Shown: positions 8,135 through 17,439 of the stretch, one piece after another
How the letters are laid out: every line of letters starts with the position of its first letter
Position numbering within the stretch: the first letter of the stretch is position 1
NCBI RefSeq assembly: GCF_019703855.1
Contig: NZ_AP024086.1
Span: forward strand, 496,001 to 560,000
Source: Desulfomarina profundi
GTDB lineage: Bacteria; Desulfobacterota; Desulfobulbia; Desulfobulbales; Desulfocapsaceae
Length of the DNA stretch: 64,000 nt
Direction: 5' to 3'
The notes under the pieces: generated by a model
The model's input: the letters and a program-made list of their open reading frames with translations, nothing else
Told to the model about the DNA's origin: nothing
Databases searched by the model: none
Made by a program: the position numbers and the translations under genes

Positions 8135-9346
8135 ATGGCTGTGAGTCCAATTGAAGAGGTAATTGAGGATATCAGGAATGGCAAGATGATAATTCTTGTC
8201 GATGACGAAGACCGTGAAAATGAGGGTGATCTTTATATGGCAACCGAGGCCGTTGACGCCGAGGCCATTAATTTCATGGCAACCTACGGCAGGGGCTTGA
8301 TCTGCCTGACGCTGTGTGGAGAGCTTGTGGACAAGCTGCAGCTTCCCATGATGGTGAATGACAATAAGTCTCCTTACGGCACCGGTTTTACGGTCAGTAT
8401 AGAGGCACGGACAGGTGTTTCCACCGGGATTTCAGCGGCCGACAGGGCACGTACGATCCAGGCTGCTGTTGCCCCTGATGCTAAGCCCGGCGATCTTATC
8501 AGCCCCGGTCATATTTTCCCTCTCAGGGCCAGGGATGGTGGCGTGCTGGTCAGAACCGGGCAGACGGAAGGCTCTGTTGATATCTCCAGGCTGGCTGGAC
8601 TGACTCCTGCCGGTGTCATTTGTGAAATCATGAACGATGACGGTACAATGGCCCGCATGCCGGATCTTGAAAAATTCGCTGAAAAACATAATCTCAAGAT
8701 TGCGACAATTGCCGATCTTGTCGAATACAGATTGCGTGAAGATGTCCTGATTAAACGGGAAGCCGAGGCAAGGATACCCACGGAACATGCGGGAGAATTT
8801 AAGGCAGTTATTTATACGAATTCTGTAGACAGCCACGAACATATCGCTCTTGTCAAAGGGGATATCAGCCAGGTTGAAAGGGTCCTTGTCCGGGTTCACT
8901 CCGAGTGTCTTACCGGAGACGTGTTTGGTTCTTCCCGGTGTGATTGCGGGTTGCAGCTTAAAGCGGCGATGAAAATGATTGATCAGGAGGGAGCCGGGAT
9001 TGTCCTCTATATGCGTCAGGAGGGAAGAGGAATAGGTCTGGTGAATAAACTCAAAGCCTACTGCCTTCAGGATAATGAAGGAATGGATACAGTTGAGGCA
9101 AACCATAAACTCGGCTTTAAAAGTGATTTGCGGGATTACGGTATAGGAGCCCAGATTCTGCGGGATCTCGGCGTAAAAAAAATGGCTATCCTGACCAATA
9201 ATCCCAAGAAGATTGTCGGGTTGGAAGGATACGGTATTGAGGTTGTTGAGCGTATTCCGCTGGAGATGCCTGCCGGAGAAGAAAACAAGGGATATCTTCT
9301 CTGTAAGCGGGACCGCATGGGGCATCTTATAGCTGTTGAAGATTGA
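8135..9346 (+). CDS. ribBA: Bifunctional DHBP synthase / GTP cyclohydrolase II
   Basis: A 403-residue cytosolic enzyme that feeds both branches of riboflavin synthesis. The N-terminal half (about 1-200) is 3,4-dihydroxy-2-butanone 4-phosphate synthase, with the acidic loop [12 protein letters not shown] and [10 protein letters not shown]. The C-terminal half (about 205-400) is GTP cyclohydrolase II, with the zinc-binding sequence [19 protein letters not shown] and the RQEGRGIGL motif. Translation can begin at ATG 8135 (MAVSPIEEV) or GTG 8126; neither has a strong ribosome-binding site. No FMN riboswitch could be recognised upstream, where the palindrome at 7953-8081 fills most of the gap. ribH follows after about 60 bases. 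Confidence 0.95.
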   Translation: MAVSPIEEVIEDIRNGKMIILVDDEDRENEGDLYMATEAVDAEAINFMATYGRGLICLTLCGELVDKLQLPMMVNDNKSPYGTGFTVSIEARTGVSTGISAADRARTIQAAVAPDAKPGDLISPGHIFPLRARDGGVLVRTGQTEGSVDISRLAGLTPAGVICEIMNDDGTMARMPDLEKFAEKHNLKIATIADLVEYRLREDVLIKREAEARIPTEHAGEFKAVIYTNSVDSHEHIALVKGDISQVERVLVRVHSECLTGDVFGSSRCDCGLQLKAAMKMIDQEGAGIVLYMRQEGRGIGLVNKLKAYCLQDNEGMDTVEANHKLGFKSDLRDYGIGAQILRDLGVKKMAILTNNPKKIVGLEGYGIEVVERIPLEMPAGEENKGYLLCKRDRMGHLIAVED

Positions 9347-9409
9347 GAGGGGTTGGTTGATAAAAAAAATTGTTCAATCGGACCTTTTGAAAAATTGTAA
9401 GGTGAAAAT

Positions 9410-9876
9410 ATGGCGAATATTATTGAAGGAAGCCTTAAGGCTGATGGGAAAAAATTTGCAGTAGTTGTTGCACGGTTTAACTCCTTCATCAGTGAAAAAC
9501 TGCTTGAAGGGGCGTTGGACAGCCTGGTTCGATCGGGAGCCCTGGAGAGCGATATTGATATCGTGCGGGTGCCGGGAGCATTTGAAATTCCGCTGATTGC
9601 CAAGCGTCTGGCCGGTTCACAGAAATATAATGCAGTCATTGTACTGGGTGTTGTTATCAGGGGGCCACTCCCCATTTTGACGTTGTGGTCAATGAGGTTT
9701 CCAAAGGAACGGCCCAGGTAGGTCTTGAAACCGGTGTCCCTGTTCTTTTCGGGGTGCTGACGACGGAAACAATTGAGCAGGCCATTGAGAGAAGTGGCAC
9801 CAAGGCTGGCAATAAGGGTGCTGAGGTAGCAGTTGCTGCTATAGAGATGGCCAATCTGGTTGAAAGCCTGCATTGA
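9410..9876 (+). pseudogene. ribH: 6,7-dimethyl-8-ribityllumazine synthase, one-base frameshift
   Basis: The gene would encode a protein of about 155 residues that condenses DHBP with the ribitylaminouracil to make lumazine. The first frame (9410 onward) gives [19 protein letters not shown] and the [13 protein letters not shown] motif up to [10 protein letters not shown]. The second frame, 9685-9876, carries [20 protein letters not shown] to the end. The break is at a run of five G (9660-9664); one more G restores [18 protein letters not shown], including the conserved catalytic His. All other conserved sequence is intact, so either the break is a homopolymer undercall or the gene is freshly broken. 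As written, the first frame stops at 9721. Confidence 0.9.
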
Positions 9877-10019
9877 TTTGATGCAGCAGGAAGGTAATTT
9901 TATACAGATTACCCTTGATACTCAGCCGGATTGGAGACGGTTTTGCTACCCCCTCAGGCTGAGTTGTGAACCAAATCAGGTAATTTATTAGGGTTTTTCT
10001 CAGCCATTTTGGTGTGATA

Positions 10020-10445
10020 ATGGGAACACGTCGGAAATCGAGAGAGGCAGCACTGCAGTTTCTCTATCAGAATGATTTTGTTGCAGTGGCAGATGTGGGT
10101 GATGAGGGGGCTCTGCTGGATAGCTATGGCCTTTTCTGCTCTTTGTACCAGGTGAACAGAAAGGCACGACCCTATGGTTATGACCTGATTAAAGGAGTTT
10201 TATCTGAACTGGAATCAATTGATTCAATCATTGAGAAATGTGCCACCCACTGGCGGCTGCCCAGATTAGCACCAACCGATAGAAATCTGTTGCGCATTGC
10301 GGTGTATGAAATGCTTCATGTTGGGGATGTACCGCCGGAGGTGGCTATAAATGAAGCAGTGGAGGTTGCCAAACGATTTGGGGGTGACGAGTCTCCCAGG
10401 TTTATAAATGGAGTTCTTGATGCAGTACGAGCTCATCTTCAGTAG
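10020..10445 (+). CDS. nusB: Transcription antitermination factor NusB
   Basis: A 141-residue all-helical RNA-binding protein that acts with NusE (ribosomal protein S10, encoded later in this window) on boxA of rRNA operons. The conserved start GTRRKSREAALQFLYQ and the C-terminal RNLLRIAVYEMLH, PPEVAINEAVEVAKRFGG and FINGVLDAV identify the family. The ATG at 10020 is preferred over the GTG at 10014 because the family begins close to the RRKSRE stretch. It follows ribH, the common order in many bacteria. No strong ribosome-binding site is visible. Confidence 0.93.
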   Translation: MGTRRKSREAALQFLYQNDFVAVADVGDEGALLDSYGLFCSLYQVNRKARPYGYDLIKGVLSELESIDSIIEKCATHWRLPRLAPTDRNLLRIAVYEMLHVGDVPPEVAINEAVEVAKRFGGDESPRFINGVLDAVRAHLQ

Positions 10446-10746
10446 GCCGGATTTCCCGTGAACATTGTGTCAGGTTCGCTGAACGGCTGGTTCTGTCACA
10501 ATGTTTTTCGCAAGGATTTGACAACGAGGCTGTGAACTCCTTGCAATTCTAATGCTTTTTTTGTAAACCCTCTCCTGAACCGGTAGGTTTTACGGTTTCT
10601 TCTCTTCATTCATCCAAATCCATGACGGCTTCATGAAATCATGGAGATCCGGATCCGAAATGTTGAAAATTCACGCAGTTCGGATATGACAATGACATCG
10701 CTCGGCTGTTCATTCATCTGTATTCAATGGAAACGGGGTAATATAC
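10446..10746. other. Intergenic region before ftsK
   Basis: No gene is visible. A small hairpin CCATGA...TCATGG lies at about 10621-10645. The region presumably contains the ftsK promoter; no clear sigma-70 pair was found. Confidence 0.4.
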
Positions 10747-12885
10747 ATGGCTCCCAAAACTGATCAGAAACGACCGGGGCTGAAGCAGGAGGCACTGGCC
10801 GTTTTTGGAATCTTTGTCTCACTTTTTATTTTTCTCAGTCTTTTTTCCGTAAGTTTTGAACTGGGCACTTCCTGGTGTGGGAAAATCGGTCTTCTCCTTG
10901 CCGGGTTGCTGCTCGATTTTACAGGCTGGGGTGCCTATATGCTTCCCAGTCTAACTCTGCTGCTGTCCCTTCTTTTTTTCAGACCAAGGATGTCCTTTGA
11001 CAGGCTTCCCCAGGTCATTGCCGGCCTTTCCATGGCCCTTATCTCCTTTTGCGGACTGCTGTCCAGTCTGGCAATCAATGACCCGAAATTCCTCGATACC
11101 GGTGGGTTCCTGGGGAGAACCGGCTTTGTTCTCCTGCGGTCTGTCATAGGCAGTGGTGGTACTGTCATGGTTTTCAGCCTTTTTTTTCTGATTGCACTTA
11201 TGCTGACTACCCAGTTTTCTCTCTATGAAAGCGTCAGACTGGTCTGGCAAATTATCAGGAAATTCTTTTCTCTTTTTAAAAAGGATCCCCGGAAAAAAGA
11301 AACCGAAAAACAGAAGCGAACAGTAAAACATAAAAACAATCAGGAAAAGAAAAAAAAGAAAATGATCGGGGAGCAGGAACCGGTCGTGGGAACACAGGCA
11401 GTCCCAGAATTGAAAGAGTTTTCGACGGGTGTCAAAAGGAGCCGGGAGGATGAAGAATTTGCGGCCAGGCCAGTGGCGAGGGGAGACTGGAAACTGCCGC
11501 CGCTGTCGCTTCTCAGCAAAAACAAACAGGTTCATGCCAAGGTGGAGAAGGAAGTTTACTATAAACTTTCCAAGCAGCTTGAGCAGAAATTAAAAAATTT
11601 TGGAGTATCGGGAAAGGTTGTAGGTATTTCTCCTGGTCCTGTGGTTACAACGTATGAATATGCTCCCGCCCCCGGTATAAAAATAAATAAAATTGTGGGT
11701 CTTGCGGATGACTTGGCCCTGGGGCTGAAAGTCAGCTCAGTGAGAGTCGTGGGGTCAGTTCCGGGAAAAGCAGCTCTTGGTGTAGAAATTCCAAATGAAA
11801 ACAGGGAGATTGTATATATTCGCGACCTGATTGGTTCGGAGGATTACCGGCAAAATCAGAATAAGCTTTCCATTGCCCTTGGGCTTGATGTCGTCGGCAA
11901 TCTGTCCATGGCAAATCTGGCAAAAATGCCTCATCTTTTGATTGCGGGAGCAACGGGTGCCGGTAAGAGTGTGGGGATCAACACCATTATTGCCTCAATT
12001 CTATACAATGCCACGCCGGAAGAAGTTCGTTTCCTGATGATTGATCCCAAGAGAATTGAGCTTTCAGGATATGAGGGGATACCACATCTTCTTCACCCGG
12101 TTGTAGTTGATCCCAAGTTGGCCTCACGTGCTCTGAACTGGGCCGTGAGAGAAATGGAGAGGCGGTACAGGCTGCTGGAGGAAAGCAAGGTTAAATCATT
12201 TGATTCCTATAATGAACATAACGAGGAAAAGCTGCCGTATATAGTGATAGTAGTGGACGAACTTGCTGATCTTATGATGGTGGCATCAAAGGATGTTGAG
12301 GCGGCCATTGCACGGCTTGCTCAGATGGCAAGAGCGGCGGGGATGCATATGATTTTAGCAACCCAGCGTCCTTCGGTCGATGTCCTGACCGGATTAATCA
12401 AGGCCAATTTTCCCACAAGGATATCATTTAAAGTTTCATCAAAAATTGATTCCAGGACGATTCTCGATACTTCAGGGGCCGAGCATCTTCTCGGAGCCGG
12501 TGATATGCTCTTTCTTGCGCCGGGTACTTCAAGGATCAAGCGGATTCACGGGGCGTTTATTTCCGAGAGTGAGACATCGGATATCGTCGATTTCTGGAAA
12601 AAACAGGGCAGTAGCAGTTATGACGATGAGGTGATCGAGGAAATCGAACGGGATGGAAATGATAAGGATGGTTCCGGAAGTGATGAATATGACGAACGCT
12701 ACGATGAGGCTGTTGCCATTGTTACGGAAGCGGGACAGGCGTCCATTTCTATGGTGCAGCGGCGCTTGAGGGTCGGCTATAACAGGGCTGCGAGAATGAT
12801 TGAGCAGATGGAAAAAGATGGTGTAATCGGCCCTGCTGATGGAGCAAAACCGCGGCAGGTTATAGTGCGGAATAGCTACGATTAA
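10747..12885 (+). CDS. ftsK: DNA translocase FtsK/SpoIIIE
   Basis: A 712-residue DNA pump that couples chromosome dimer resolution and segregation to cell division. The N-terminal 165 residues contain about four membrane segments (for example VFGIFVSLFIFLSLFSVSF and VFSLFFLIALML). A short lysine-rich linker (about 178-205) follows, then the alpha and beta motor domains with Walker A GATGAGKSVGIN near residue 400 and Walker B VIVVDELADLMM near 500. The last 70 residues form the gamma winged helix (AVAIVTEAGQASISMVQRRL) that reads KOPS sites. The linker is much shorter than in Escherichia coli, closer to the SpoIIIE layout. It stands alone between nusB and the apr genes. Confidence 0.95.
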   Translation: MAPKTDQKRPGLKQEALAVFGIFVSLFIFLSLFSVSFELGTSWCGKIGLLLAGLLLDFTGWGAYMLPSLTLLLSLLFFRPRMSFDRLPQVIAGLSMALISFCGLLSSLAINDPKFLDTGGFLGRTGFVLLRSVIGSGGTVMVFSLFFLIALMLTTQFSLYESVRLVWQIIRKFFSLFKKDPRKKETEKQKRTVKHKNNQEKKKKKMIGEQEPVVGTQAVPELKEFSTGVKRSREDEEFAARPVARGDWKLPPLSLLSKNKQVHAKVEKEVYYKLSKQLEQKLKNFGVSGKVVGISPGPVVTTYEYAPAPGIKINKIVGLADDLALGLKVSSVRVVGSVPGKAALGVEIPNENREIVYIRDLIGSEDYRQNQNKLSIALGLDVVGNLSMANLAKMPHLLIAGATGAGKSVGINTIIASILYNATPEEVRFLMIDPKRIELSGYEGIPHLLHPVVVDPKLASRALNWAVREMERRYRLLEESKVKSFDSYNEHNEEKLPYIVIVVDELADLMMVASKDVEAAIARLAQMARAAGMHMILATQRPSVDVLTGLIKANFPTRISFKVSSKIDSRTILDTSGAEHLLGAGDMLFLAPGTSRIKRIHGAFISESETSDIVDFWKKQGSSSYDDEVIEEIERDGNDKDGSGSDEYDERYDEAVAIVTEAGQASISMVQRRLRVGYNRAARMIEQMEKDGVIGPADGAKPRQVIVRNSYD

Positions 12886-13181
12886 AGCGCGGAGAGTCGT
12901 TTATGAATTTCCTTGACAATTATCAGGCAACCTAATATAAAAAACTTCTATGAAAATGAGTAGTCATTCATTGTTGTGCAGGTTTCAAGATTTGTACGTC
13001 AATAAATGATTGTTAGCAATACTTGGCTGCATCCTTTTTTATGTTAGTAAAAGTATTTTATACTTTTGTTAAATAAAATTGTATGGAGCTGAGGGTTTTT
13101 GTGGTATCAATTGTACATAGTTTAAGTTGGCCTTGTCGGTTCAGGGTCACAACAGTTAATACAAACTGAGGAGGTAGTTTA
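12886..13181 (+). promoter_or_regulatory. Upstream region of aprBA with a candidate promoter
   Basis: About 300 bases without a gene. TTGACA at 12913-12918 is followed 14-16 bases later by TAATATAA (12933-12940), a possible sigma-70 promoter with short spacing. It would leave an untranslated leader of over 200 bases before aprB. No dyad matching a known regulator was recognised. Confidence 0.3.
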
Positions 13182-13598
13182 ATGCCAAGTTATGTAGATC
13201 CTTCCAAATGTGATGGCTGCAAGGGTGGAGATAAAACCGCATGCATGTACATCTGTCCGAACGATCTGATGGTTTTGAACGTTGAGGAAATGCTGGCGTA
13301 TAATCAGGAGCCTGATGCGTGCTGGGAATGTTACTCTTGCGTTAAAATCTGTCCGCAGGGCGCTATTTTTGTGCGGGGTTATGATGACTTCGTGCCGATG
13401 GGCGGCCAGGTTCATCCGATGAGATCTTCCGATTCCATCATGTGGACTGTTAAATTCCGTAATGGAACCATGAAACGCTTCAAGTTCCCGATTCGCACCA
13501 CCGCTGAAGGTGCTGCCAATGCTTATGTGGGTGAAAAAGGCGCTAACCTGGACGACGAATGTCTGCTCCTTGAAAGCGATCTTCCTACCCCTAAATAA
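13182..13598 (+). CDS. aprB: Adenylylsulfate reductase, beta subunit
   Basis: A 138-residue iron-sulfur subunit of dissimilatory APS reductase. It passes electrons through two [4Fe-4S] clusters to the FAD of AprA. The first cluster motif is CDGCKGGDKTACMYICP near residues 10-26 and the second is CWECYSCVKICP near 47-58, with a Cys-Pro after each as in ferredoxins. The C-terminal tail (about 85-138) wraps AprA in known structures. A strong GAGGAGGT site precedes ATG 13182. aprA follows after 57 bases. Its typical direct partner in electron delivery is the Qmo complex encoded downstream. Confidence 0.97.
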   Translation: MPSYVDPSKCDGCKGGDKTACMYICPNDLMVLNVEEMLAYNQEPDACWECYSCVKICPQGAIFVRGYDDFVPMGGQVHPMRSSDSIMWTVKFRNGTMKRFKFPIRTTAEGAANAYVGEKGANLDDECLLLESDLPTPK

Positions 13599-13655
13599 GT
13601 AAAGTTAGAAGGTTTTAACTGATAAAAAATCTTATTATTCCAAGGAGATTTAAAT

Positions 13656-15674
13656 ATGGCGTTACCTAATAAACCAAAAGGTGAGCTCAAAGCCGATGTG
13701 AACCCGGAAATCGTTGAACACGATGTGGACGTTCTTATCGTTGGTGGTGGTATGGCTGCTTGTGGAACCGCTTTTGAAATCAAGAAGTGGGCTCCGGAAG
13801 ATCTGAAAATCATGCTGGTTGACAAAGCTTCTCTCGAGCGTTCCGGTGCTGTTGCCCAGGGACTTTCTGCGATTAACACATACATCGGAGAGAATCCAAT
13901 TGAAGATTATGTCAAGATGGTTCGTAACGATCTGATGGGTGTTGTCCGCGAAGACCTTATTTATGACTGTGGTCGTCACGTTGATGAGTCTGTCAAGCTG
14001 TTTGAAGAATGGGGTCTGCCTGTATGGAAGAAGGATGCTGACGGGGAAAACCTGGACGGTGCAAAACCTGCTCCGAGTCTGCGTGAAGGTGGAACTCCTG
14101 TACGTACCGGTAAATGGCAGATTATGATTAACGGTGAATCCTACAAGTGCATCGTTGCAGAGCCTGCACAGACCGCTCTTGGTGCAGACAACGTGCTTGA
14201 GCGTGTTTTTATCGTGAAACTGCTTCTCGACAAGAACAAGCCAAATCAGATCGCTGGTGCTGCAGGATTTTCTACCCGTGAAAACAAAGTACACATTTTC
14301 CGCTGTAAAACTGCCATGGTTGCCTGTGGTGGTGCAGTAAATATCTTCCGTCCCCGTTCAACAGGTGAAGGTAAAGGACGTGCATGGTATCCAGTATGGA
14401 ACGCAGGTTCCACCTACACCATGTGTGCACAGGTCGGTGCTACTCTGACCATGATGGAAAATCGTTTCACCCCATCCCGCTTCAAGGATGGTTATGGACC
14501 GGTTGGTGCATGGTTCCTCCTTTTCAAAGCCAAAGTTTCCAACGGCCTTGGAGAGTTCTATGCAATGGGTGATGCGGCAAAGGAAGAGCTGGCCAACTAT
14601 ATGCCTTACGGTGCATCTGCGGTTACTCCCACCTGTCTGCGTAATCACCTGATGATCAATGAGCTGAAAGAAGGTCGTGGACCTATCTACATGGCTACCG
14701 ATGTTGCTCTGAATGCATTCCTTGACGAGCGTCGTGAAGCAGGAATGGACGAGAAGAAACTGAAGAAGTTCTGGAAACATCTTGAATCTGAAGCATGGGA
14801 AGATTTCCTCGACATGTCTGTTGGCCAGGCAGGTCTCTGGGCTGGTATGAATATTGAGCCTGAAAAAGTAGGTTCCGAGATTATGCCGACTGAGCCCTAC
14901 ATGCTTGGATCCCATTCCGGTTGTTGCGGTATCTGGACTTCCGGTCCTGAAGAGGACTGGGTACCCGATGTACAGAACGATTCCCGTGTACATAAGTACA
15001 AGTGGGGATATAACCGTATGACTACTGTTGACGGTCTGTTTACCGCTGGTGATGGTGTTGGTGCTTCCGGTCATAAGTTCTCTTCCGGTTCCCATGCTGA
15101 AGGACGTATTGCCGCCAAGCAGATGGTCAAATTCTGTCGTGATAATGCTGATTTTACACCGGAGCTCAAGCAGACTCCCCAGGAGATTGCAGATGAGATT
15201 TATGCACCAGTAAAACGGTACCACGATTTCGTCGGTGCTTCTACTGCCGCAGACGTAAATCCGAATTACTGCAAGCCTGCCGGTCTTATGATGCGTCTTA
15301 TGAAGGCAACGGATGAGTATGGTGGTGGTGTTGCTACCTATTACATGACTTCCGGAAAATTGCTCAATATCTGCCTTGATCTCCTCCAGCTTCTCCGTGA
15401 AGATGCTGAGAAAATGGCTGCCGGAGATCTGCATGAACTCCTGCGCTGCTGGGAAAACTACCATCGTATCTGGTGTGTTGAAACTCATATCCGTCACATT
15501 GAGTTCCGTAAGGAATCCCGTTATCCGGGCTTCTATTACAGGTCTGATTACCCAACCTGTGATGACGAGAACTGGAAGTGTTTTGTAAACTCCACCTTCG
15601 ATCCTGAAACTCAGGAATGGAAGTGTGAGAAGGTTGAGTGTATCAACATCATCGAAACTGACCCCTGGCTCTAA
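13656..15674 (+). CDS. aprA: Adenylylsulfate reductase, alpha subunit
   Basis: A 672-residue FAD enzyme that interconverts APS and sulfite plus AMP in the cytoplasm, the second step of sulfate reduction or, run in reverse, sulfite oxidation. The N-terminal FAD-binding fold shows DVLIVGGGMAACGTAFEI (about 28-45). Further FAD-family motifs are ERSGAVAQGLSAIN, MVACGGAVNIFRP and the C-terminal LFTAGDGVGASGHKFSSGS. The substrate-channel region includes ENRFTPSRFKDGYGPVGAW. AAGGAGAT precedes the ATG. Length is normal. The gene pair is closed by a terminator at 15716. The overall sequence looks like that of Desulfobulbales, which include both sulfate reducers and sulfur disproportionators, so the direction of the reaction in vivo is open. 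Confidence 0.97.
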   Translation: MALPNKPKGELKADVNPEIVEHDVDVLIVGGGMAACGTAFEIKKWAPEDLKIMLVDKASLERSGAVAQGLSAINTYIGENPIEDYVKMVRNDLMGVVREDLIYDCGRHVDESVKLFEEWGLPVWKKDADGENLDGAKPAPSLREGGTPVRTGKWQIMINGESYKCIVAEPAQTALGADNVLERVFIVKLLLDKNKPNQIAGAAGFSTRENKVHIFRCKTAMVACGGAVNIFRPRSTGEGKGRAWYPVWNAGSTYTMCAQVGATLTMMENRFTPSRFKDGYGPVGAWFLLFKAKVSNGLGEFYAMGDAAKEELANYMPYGASAVTPTCLRNHLMINELKEGRGPIYMATDVALNAFLDERREAGMDEKKLKKFWKHLESEAWEDFLDMSVGQAGLWAGMNIEPEKVGSEIMPTEPYMLGSHSGCCGIWTSGPEEDWVPDVQNDSRVHKYKWGYNRMTTVDGLFTAGDGVGASGHKFSSGSHAEGRIAAKQMVKFCRDNADFTPELKQTPQEIADEIYAPVKRYHDFVGASTAADVNPNYCKPAGLMMRLMKATDEYGGGVATYYMTSGKLLNICLDLLQLLREDAEKMAAGDLHELLRCWENYHRIWCVETHIRHIEFRKESRYPGFYYRSDYPTCDDENWKCFVNSTFDPETQEWKCEKVECINIIETDPWL

Positions 15675-15715
15675 TAATATGGTCAACAAGGGTTACTGTT
15701 GATATGATGTAAGTT

Positions 15716-15755
15716 AAATCTCCAGGGGTCTCTACGGCTTCTGGAGATTTTTTTG
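15716..15755 (+). terminator. Intrinsic terminator after aprA
   Basis: A 10-bp perfect stem (15716-15725 with 15741-15750), a 15-nt loop and a run of T. Confidence 0.9.
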
Positions 15756-15763
15756 TAAAAAGG

Positions 15764-15820
15764 GATTTTGATTTATGTTGGGCAATGAATTTCTGACCTT
15801 GCTCAACATAAATCAAAATC
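15764..15820. repeat. 22-bp inverted repeat upstream of qmoA
   Basis: Arms 15764-15785 and 15799-15820 are reverse complements over 22 bases with one G-T wobble; the loop is 13 nt. The outer part is AT-rich and no T-run follows. It lies just after the apr terminator and about 350 bases before qmoA. It could be a protein-binding dyad, a small hairpin RNA or a repeat. No ORF starting inside it has a ribosome-binding site. Confidence 0.6.
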
Positions 15821-16173
15821 TGATTACATTCGGAACTCAGTCCGATAAACAGTTACATTTTCATGTAAGCCGAGTTTCAAAGGTAATTAAAACGGTTAAA
15901 CATATTTCTTCTGAATTTCATCTGTTTGAGATTGAAAAACTCGCCTTTCGTATCCGGTACGGATATTGATGACTCGCAGCTGTATTTTCAGTGTTTTGAG
16001 ACAGCTTTTATTTAATAGAGTTTTTTCGGAGAGAGGATCCGAGTTTCACCTGATTTGGTAGCTCAGGTTGTTCTGTTGCACTCAATAGTTGATATACGTT
16101 CCATATATTTGGTATGTTGTGTGAATGTGTGTCAACGGTACAATATTTTTATGAGCAATTATGGAGGTAAGGT
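15821..16173 (+). promoter_or_regulatory. qmo upstream region
   Basis: No gene. It presumably holds the qmo promoter. TTGATA at about 16089 followed by TATGTT roughly 17-18 bases later is a weak candidate. A short near-palindrome, cgtatccggtacggatat, lies at about 15949-15966. Confidence 0.25.
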
Positions 16174-17433
16174 ATGACTGACGAGCAAGGCACTTCCAGT
16201 GCAATATTGGTCGTGGGCGGTGGCATCAGTGGTTTGACTGCTGCATTGGAAGCCGCGGAAGTCGGGAATGATGTATTTCTTGTTGAACAGAGCCCCAGTT
16301 TTGGAGGCAGGGTGGCCCAGTTAAATCAATATTTTCCGAAACTGTGTCCCCCGAGCTGTGGACTTGAAATCAATTTCCGTCGCATCAAGGACAATCGAAA
16401 AATAAGGACATATACCCTGACAACTGTAAAGTCAGTTTCGGGAACACCAGGTAACTATGAAGTTACACTGGAAACGGCTCCCCGCTATGTGAACAGTAAT
16501 TGTACAGCTTGTGGCGATTGCAGTGATGCATGTCCCGATGAAATTGAGAATGAATTTAATTTCGGTATGGACAAATGCAAGGCGGCCTATCTGCCTCATG
16601 AAATGGCTTTTCCGAGAAGATATGTTGTTAAAAAAGAAGCTCTGAGTACTGCTGGGGAAGAGGCGATCAAGGCTGCGTGTAAATACAATGCCATTGACCT
16701 GGATATGCAGGTGGAGACAAAAACCGTCAAGGTCGCATCCATAGTATGGGCCACCGGGTGGACTCCATATGAGCCAACCAGGATGGAAAATCTTCATTTC
16801 GCCGATTCACAGGCAATTATTACTAATATGATGATGGAGCGTATGGCTGCACCGAATGGTCCCACGGGTGGTACCATTGTCAGACCCGGGGATGGAAAGG
16901 AAATAGAATCTATTGCCTTTGTCCAGTGTGCAGGATCCAGGGATGAAAATCATCTTGAGTACTGCTCGCATATCTGTTGTATGGCAACTTTCAAACAGAT
17001 GAGTTATGTGCGTGAGCAGTATCCCGATGCCCAGATTTACGTGTTTTACATAGATCTTCGAACTCCCGGAAAATACGAAAAATTTCGTGAAGCCAGGATG
17101 GCCGATGAAAAGGCGACTTTTATTAAAGGTAAGGTTGCAGATATTGTAGTGGAGTCGGATGGCGGGGTAACTGTTATCGCCGAGAATGCCCTCACTGCTG
17201 AAAAAATATCTCAGAAAGTGGACATGGCAGTGTTGGCAACCGGTATGCAGCCGACTCTGGATATTAAGGGCGCTCCTGTTGCTCTCGATATGGACAGCAA
17301 TGGTTTTGTCATAACCAATTCTGAAAAAGCGATGATAGCCGCAGGCTGTGCAAAGAAGGCTGCGGATGTCGTTACTACCACTCAATCATCAACTGCTGCT
17401 GCCCTTAAGGCAATTCAGGTTTCCAGGAGGTAA
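16174..17433 (+). CDS. qmoA: Quinone-interacting membrane-bound oxidoreductase, subunit A
   Basis: A 419-residue HdrA-like flavoprotein of the Qmo complex, which links the menaquinone pool to APS reductase. It has an N-terminal FAD-binding fold LVVGGGISGLTAALEA (about 12-27) and the HdrA-family stretch LCPPSCGLE near 60. A ferredoxin-like motif CTACGDCSDACP lies near 110, and FVQCAGSRDENHLEYCSHICC near 250-270 may bind an additional cluster. The start is supported by GGAGGTAAGG before ATG 16174. qmoB begins seven bases after its stop. Confidence 0.95.
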   Translation: MTDEQGTSSAILVVGGGISGLTAALEAAEVGNDVFLVEQSPSFGGRVAQLNQYFPKLCPPSCGLEINFRRIKDNRKIRTYTLTTVKSVSGTPGNYEVTLETAPRYVNSNCTACGDCSDACPDEIENEFNFGMDKCKAAYLPHEMAFPRRYVVKKEALSTAGEEAIKAACKYNAIDLDMQVETKTVKVASIVWATGWTPYEPTRMENLHFADSQAIITNMMMERMAAPNGPTGGTIVRPGDGKEIESIAFVQCAGSRDENHLEYCSHICCMATFKQMSYVREQYPDAQIYVFYIDLRTPGKYEKFREARMADEKATFIKGKVADIVVESDGGVTVIAENALTAEKISQKVDMAVLATGMQPTLDIKGAPVALDMDSNGFVITNSEKAMIAAGCAKKAADVVTTTQSSTAAALKAIQVSRR

Positions 17434-17439
17434 TTATCA

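Noticed and set aside
14358-15689. 443-residue open frame on the minus strand
   Set aside because: It lies entirely opposite aprA, has no ribosome-binding site, and its sequence is the mirror of a conserved gene; a codon-usage shadow.
15775-15969. 64-residue open frame between aprA and qmoA
   Set aside because: Its start is inside the inverted repeat, no ribosome-binding site is present, and the sequence matches nothing I recognise.
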